Source: Lutraria lutraria (Eukaryota > Mollusca > Bivalvia > Venerida > Mactridae). From it: DNA of 64,000 bases. Location: the NCBI GenBank assembly GCA_964023205.1, contig OZ026842.1, positions 35,293,501 through 35,357,500 on the forward strand, read 5' to 3'. Position numbers and translations under genes: made by a program. Positions 58,945-64,000 of this stretch are shown piece by piece (within the stretch, counting starts at the first letter, position 1; every line of letters starts with the position of its first letter). A model generated the notes under the pieces. The model ran no database searches and was not told the DNA's origin. It saw nothing but the letters and a program-made list of their open reading frames with translations.

Positions 58945-59920
58945 GTATCATGGATGTTAAAGTTTTCAGGTATATCGAAAATATATATATTGCGTAAGGT
59001 ACTTACTTGTAGTAGAAATAATATGCTGTATCTAAACTTGACTAAATTGTTTCTATATCTCCATTTTTTCTTAAAATACACCAAGGAAAAAGCTTTATTA
59101 CTATAAGCCAATTAACACTCACAGTCTTACATGCCTATGTTCATTTTGGTTCTTAGCTTTAACATAAGTTTATATACATAACTAATATTTACAGGAAATA
59201 TGTTTATATTTCATTGAAAAACAAATAAATCTTGACTTGAAAGAACGTCCCGAGTAGCATTCGTACTTCCAATTAAATTTTTGAATTTATACTTTGTTCA
59301 TCGGTTAAATGAATAGAACGGTCATACTGTTTCAAGTTGTTTCCAGAAATACTAGGTTCTAATTATAAAGCAAAGTAAAATTGAACATATTTCTAATTGA
59401 TGATAATTAAAAGTTCTGATGACGTGGTAATTGGTATTTCAAAGAGAAAAACTATATATAAAGGAAGTATACGGTGCCCTTTGTTTAGATTGGTTGATAT
59501 CCTTTGAATTACAATATAATTATTTCTAGACGAATTTCGCGGATTTTTTTTCTTAAATATTGAACCTCCAACTGAAATAATCAATGACACACTTATACAC
59601 ACGTATGCTGGAGATTCAGAAGAACCTACGATGGATAGACTTAGTCCTGCTAAATTATAGAATCTAAGCGATTTAAATTCAATTCGATGGAAAATATTGT
59701 ACAGCAATATACATGTAGCAAATTACGATATTATATTTTGATAGGCTTAATTTTTGGGAAAGGGAGCGACCGACTTTGCCGGATATCACATTATAAAGGC
59801 AATGCCAGACGCGTGAAATGAAGTGAATGATGATCACAAAGTAGAGTATATTGATTAGGATAGTCAAATAAAGAAAGGGCCATTTTAAGGGAAAATACAT
59901 TTTTCGGGTTTACTACTGTT
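58945..59920. other. No supported gene
   Basis: Minus-strand frames at 58857, 59393 and 59679 (84, 104 and 73 codons) are open but AT-driven (I, Y, F and N rich), with no motif. Confidence 0.3.
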
Positions 59921-59928
59921 TTCAATTA

Positions 59929-60104
59929 CAGAACAACCTTTTCAGAGCAGCCCTCTCTTGAACATTTACCTCCTTTCAACAATAGCATGATCTTCCCACT
60001 GCACGATTTAACTATTGATTTAACCTCCCCTCTAGAGCAACAGCCTCTCAACAACAACATAATTTTGCTACTCACAAAGAGGTAGCTTTGGGGTGCTTGC
60101 ATTG
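59929..60104 (+). mobile_element. MITE family A copy
   Basis: TTA/CAGAACAACCTTTTCAGAGC at the left, TTTAACCTCCCCTCTAGAGC and CAACAACAACATAATTTTGC inside, GTGCTTGCATTG/TA at the right. Moderately diverged. Confidence 0.75.
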
Positions 60105-60289
60105 TATATTGCAGTCATATTCAGGCGTACGTATTGTCTGGATAATGCCTCATTACTAAAAAGAGAATAATTTTTCTTCAACTTCTCCACATGAACTGTC
60201 AGCGATCGAGGACGAAAGGCCTTAGGCCTAATGATTTCAATCAAAACGTCATGGGAATGCATGTAACACCAAAGGTTCGATTTTCCCTA

Positions 60290-60420
60290 AGTAGGGGTCG
60301 GTAGAAGTAGTATTATCATTACTGAAATGAGGCAAAAAGGGCTCAGTGCCGACCTAGACGGCGTAGACAGGTGGGTGATCTATGCCCCATGGGGCGAAGA
60401 GCACTAAGTATGTAAGTATA
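60290..60420 (+). repeat. Retroposon-like 3' end
   Basis: GACCTAGACGGCGTAGACAGG is followed by CTATGCCCCATGGGGCGAAG (the palindrome GCCCCATGGGGC) and ends in AAGTATGTAAGTATAT. A hairpin followed by short AAGTA repeats suits a SINE/LINE 3' terminus. I recall similar ends in molluscan DNA. Confidence 0.45.
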
Positions 60421-60484
60421 TTGATGTTCTACACATGATGACTAAGATAGCGGCTTATTTAGAAATGGCCGAAAAGCGAACGAA

Positions 60485-60775
60485 ATGACACCAGATAAAA
60501 TACATACGATATGTAATACGTGTATTAACACGAACACTAACTTCTGCAATCCCAGAACTCTAATACAGTTTGTTCATAACCTTTTCAAACTCATTTCACG
60601 AAACATCTCATCGCAAATAAATCCAATAATTGAAAATATAGGACCCAACAGATTCAAGTGTCTTCTTCATACGTTACTTAAAAGGCTTTTGTTTATTTAC
60701 GACTTAAGAACTTCTGGAAAGGCAATATTTTCAACCACTAACACACTCACAGACGGTTTCAGGCGACAAATGTAA
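60485..60775 (+). other. 96-codon open frame of unknown meaning
   Basis: It starts directly after the retroposon-like end. The middle (FVHNLFKLISRN, NRFKCLLHTLLKRLLF) is moderately hydrophobic/basic with cysteines near the N terminus. No family is recognised and no splice partner seen. Confidence 0.2.
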
Positions 60776-61239
60776 ACATCAAAGTTGGATTATTTTTTTA
60801 GATTGTCTACTTTCAAAACACTATGCTTGGTTATTACGGAACTTGTTTCTCAAGGGAAAATTTGAGGTCGTATTTCAAATCATACCAGTTGTTGACAATA
60901 CAGCAAAGGTATGTACTGGATTGGATGTTATTAGTAACGTATAAGTACAATATCTGATACAGGGAAGCCGTTGCATAGTGTCAACGGTCACTTGGAAATG
61001 TTAAAAGGGTTTGATTTTAGAATTGTTGCACATTTTTCTTGAAATCACGAAACTTTCCTTACAAGTTAAAATCAAGTTGTATGGAACACTTGAATTATTC
61101 ATATTCATATCATCGCCTACTTACAAATTAAAATATATATCACACGTATGTATATTATACGAGCGTAAATAGGTAATGAGTGGTCATTTTGTGTTCAAAT
61201 TGGATTGAACTGCACTTAATTAAATTGATATGCCAAAAA

Positions 61240-61365
61240 GTAGTGCGTCAAAACATCCTGATGACAGACGCCGGAGCTGAAAGTCCGGATGAATTAGTAA
61301 GATGTATGAACGAGAGGAAAGATTGGAAGTGTCGGCAGGGTGAGCGTCTGTGGACGAGCTGAGAG
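61240..61365 (+). mobile_element. Possible LINE ORF2 C-terminal scrap
   Basis: The frame reads LMTDAGAESPDELVRCMNER followed by KDWKCRQGERLWTS and a stop. A short helix-like segment with a charged DREW/ERKDW-like motif just before the stop is common at the C terminus of some non-LTR retrotransposon polyproteins. The local base composition is also richer in G than the flanks. Tentative. Confidence 0.3.
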
Positions 61366-61369
61366 ATGG

Positions 61370-64000
61370 CGTCAAATAATATGATTTGTTCCCGATTACC
61401 TATTATCATTCCCTGCGATCTTTAACCTTTTTATCAACACACCCACCGTCTCTCTTTTTACTTATCCATGCGCTTCTGAATCATTTTGAATAATTTCAAT
61501 TGTCAAACCAATATATTCATCACAGAGAGAGAAATTGTAATTTCAGAGGAAGGCATTTTTTTGAGAGAATGCTCACTTCAGAATTTTCAAGAAATCTGGA
61601 TAAATTCGAATTTTCTACGAAAACAAGATATGCAAACACTGAATACATTTTGTTTTATTCACGAATATATTTTATGCGACATCACCAGTCGACCACTTCA
61701 TGAAGTTTATGAAGGCAGATGATTGCGAAAATTAGATCGAAGCAAAGTCGGGAGACTCACTATGCCTGTAAAGAATTTCAATCCGATGTTAACAAATGCC
61801 TGTTCTAAATTTCCTAGTCAAATTCTTCGTCTGGAGATTTCAGTCGCAAATTTCTTTTGAATTAATTTAAAATTGACGTACACAAATTTGAACAAGAATT
61901 CAATTTAGATACATACGATTTACATCAAATGCGTTTTATATATTTCCGCGAGCCTAAAGTCTGGATTCACATACGGCAATATAAACGAAATGAAACAGCC
62001 CGGAACACAAGACATAGACACACGTGACACATAAGGACGGAAACTGCTGAGTGTATCCATTGGCTCAAACATCTCAGGGGACAACACAAGGTGTATATAA
62101 AAGTATTTGATTTTAAAACTTTTGAAGACGCGATGGACAAGCGTTACAATACATAAATCGTGCATGGCATTACACGATTAATATATTATATTATTATATT
62201 TTTCTATACTATACTGTATACTACAAAGATAGGTCACCAACATTAGAAAAAACAGAAAGTATACGAAACAATTGTCGGAATTGCCGATTTCTTTCTAATC
62301 TACACTAAACTAATCATAATCTAAAAAGTCTACAAAACGTAAACGATGTCTCGCATGTTAGTAGCTTTCGTTCAGTAATTAAACAGTTAAATAGTTTAAT
62401 AAATACTATTATATCGTTCAATAACGATCATAATTAAAAGTCTTTTTATTTTGCATGAATTTTTTGTCGATAGTTAAATCAAATTGCTGGAGTTAGATGA
62501 CACTCGAGCTATTTATGTTCGTTGGCATTGTTCTTTGTGGTCCCGGCTTCAGAACAACCAAACATTCAACCATTAAGCGCTCATTGACATTGGATTGACT
62601 GACATATTCAAACATGGCTTTTTACACAAGCATATTAAGAAATGTATCTTTTTTACAATTAGTTTCTGCAAGTTAGGAGATATAAAGATATCAACTGGTT
62701 CATCGTCTTGATCGATAACACAACTATTTGATGTCGAGAAACAAAGACATTTTCAAAAGAACTAAACTAGATAATTGCACTAACAACAAGCCGTTTTATG
62801 AGGTACCCCAGGGCTTTCTTACATGGCTTCTTTCTTTTGTAATGACACTGTTGTTTATATTTATGTGTCGTAGTTATATTTGTAAAACTGAGGAATAGTA
62901 GTGATGAACAATGGTTTAAATTGCTGTATCAGACATTTCAAATTTTGAAATTTAAATTTACACTTTCTGTGGAAGACAATATGAACATTAAACTAAAAGT
63001 TCCAATGACAAATGCATGTCGTATATTTCTGCAAAATAAATATTTCATAGCTATTCGTACAAACGAAAATGAATGATCATTTTAGTACATAATATACAAA
63101 TATATCTTGTTATTTGATGTTGTGCAAATTACGAGTTATACGCTCGTCTTAAAGGAAATTTCATAGAAATTTGAATCATTAATGAATTTTCGAAATGGGT
63201 ACTATTACTTTGTCACTTTGTTCCAGCTTACGATGTGTTTTTTTTTTTGCGTTACATAGCTGTTTTTTGTTCTAATGTCAAACATAACCTTAGTATATCC
63301 TGCAGCATTGCATATACTATGCTTCTAGTATCTCTGTTTAAGCTTAGAGCAATGTTTACCAACACGTATGTAGTTAACTATTCCGTAGATAGTGATTGAC
63401 TGATGTCTTGGAAATGCGTACAATTTTGTCTTAGTTGTCCCAATATTGTATAAATTGACCTACTCAAATTTGCATAATGATCCACATACAGAAATTGCTA
63501 AAGAAAAATATATGTAGTTATAGAAAACATAATGAATTCATCATATGAAATGCTAAATTGTTTTATGGTATTTCCTAAGTATCGGGTTATCACTAAACAT
63601 GTCGAATGTTCTCCATTATGAATTACTTTAGACATTCAGCAATATTAGAGAGATTGTCATACATAAAACATGGGCTCCCTACGATACAGTTTCATCTATT
63701 TTTATGTCGTATACCACTGGGTTTATCTTAGTGTTATCTGATAAAAAGTGGGTCTTTGTGGTGAATTAGTTCAGGTTTTAAAACAGTCAATTGATCGAGA
63801 TAAAAGGAAAACTATACATAGTGTTCGATATTGCCATATTAGAAATATGCTTTTGATGAGTTGGAACTTTACCACAATTAGTTTTATTTACTATTTCCTA
63901 TTATTTATGATCATAATATGTATTTAATACCATGTTGTTCGATTATATATTAATATGATAAAACAGAACAAGTCAGGTGTACTTCGCTGTTGACAACATA
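61370..64000. other. AT-rich DNA without supported feature
   Basis: Two overlapping plus frames at 61486-61722 and a minus frame at 61920-62165 have no motif. From 62200 to the end I see only AT-rich sequence with a T run near 63239. Confidence 0.35.

Overview
The window looks like gene-poor, repeat-rich nuclear DNA of an animal, most likely a bivalve mollusc. It is strongly AT-rich, long prokaryote-style reading frames are absent, and the few coding-like stretches are short and bounded by GT/AG splice signals. Several repeats match types I know from bivalve genomes: an array framed by a GGCCATGATGGCC palindrome and a terminal hairpin followed by CTAA, tRNA-derived SINEs, and a repeat with CCCCCGC/GCGGGGG arms. 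The bivalve assignment rests on recollection of these repeats and was not searched.

Layout. 1-3.5 kb: small TIR elements, including one with 82-bp inverted arms, a tRNA-like SINE head and a hairpin. 3.5-14.4 kb: two diverged copies (A 3472-7120, B 9151-14395) of one segment, each with a small three-exon minus-strand gene of unknown family. Copy A is largely open. Copy B keeps the same exon layout, but two tryptophan codons have become stops. A Helitron-like element (about 7513-9117) with alternating 156/164-bp tandem units lies between them. 14.4-40 kb: mostly non-coding, with SINEs, a LINE 3' end, an insert flanked by a perfect 20-bp direct repeat, MITEs, and minisatellites of 35, 36, 42 and 26 bp. 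40-53 kb: a second, more decayed set of duplicated segments (near 41.7, 47.4 and 51.5 kb), with paralogous minus-strand coding-like fragments at 45.1-45.4 and 52.3-52.5 kb, three TGACGTCA sites, a LINE end and a possible promoter/first exon near 42.9 kb. 53.9-57.2 kb: a 3.28-kb element with about 485-bp inverted arms and a matching 5-bp target duplication, carrying nested repeats. 57-64 kb: more MITEs, a retroposon tail, a LINE-like fragment and featureless DNA.

No operon or complete recognisable protein gene was found. The main biological signals are the tandemly duplicated, partly decayed orphan gene with conserved exon structure, and the density and variety of non-autonomous elements. Eight copies of one TA-flanked MITE family (1, 26.3, 29.9, 36.3, 50.5, 58.3, 58.8 and 59.9 kb) and four of a second (33.1, 33.5, 35.2, 46.3 kb) account for many of the short open frames.
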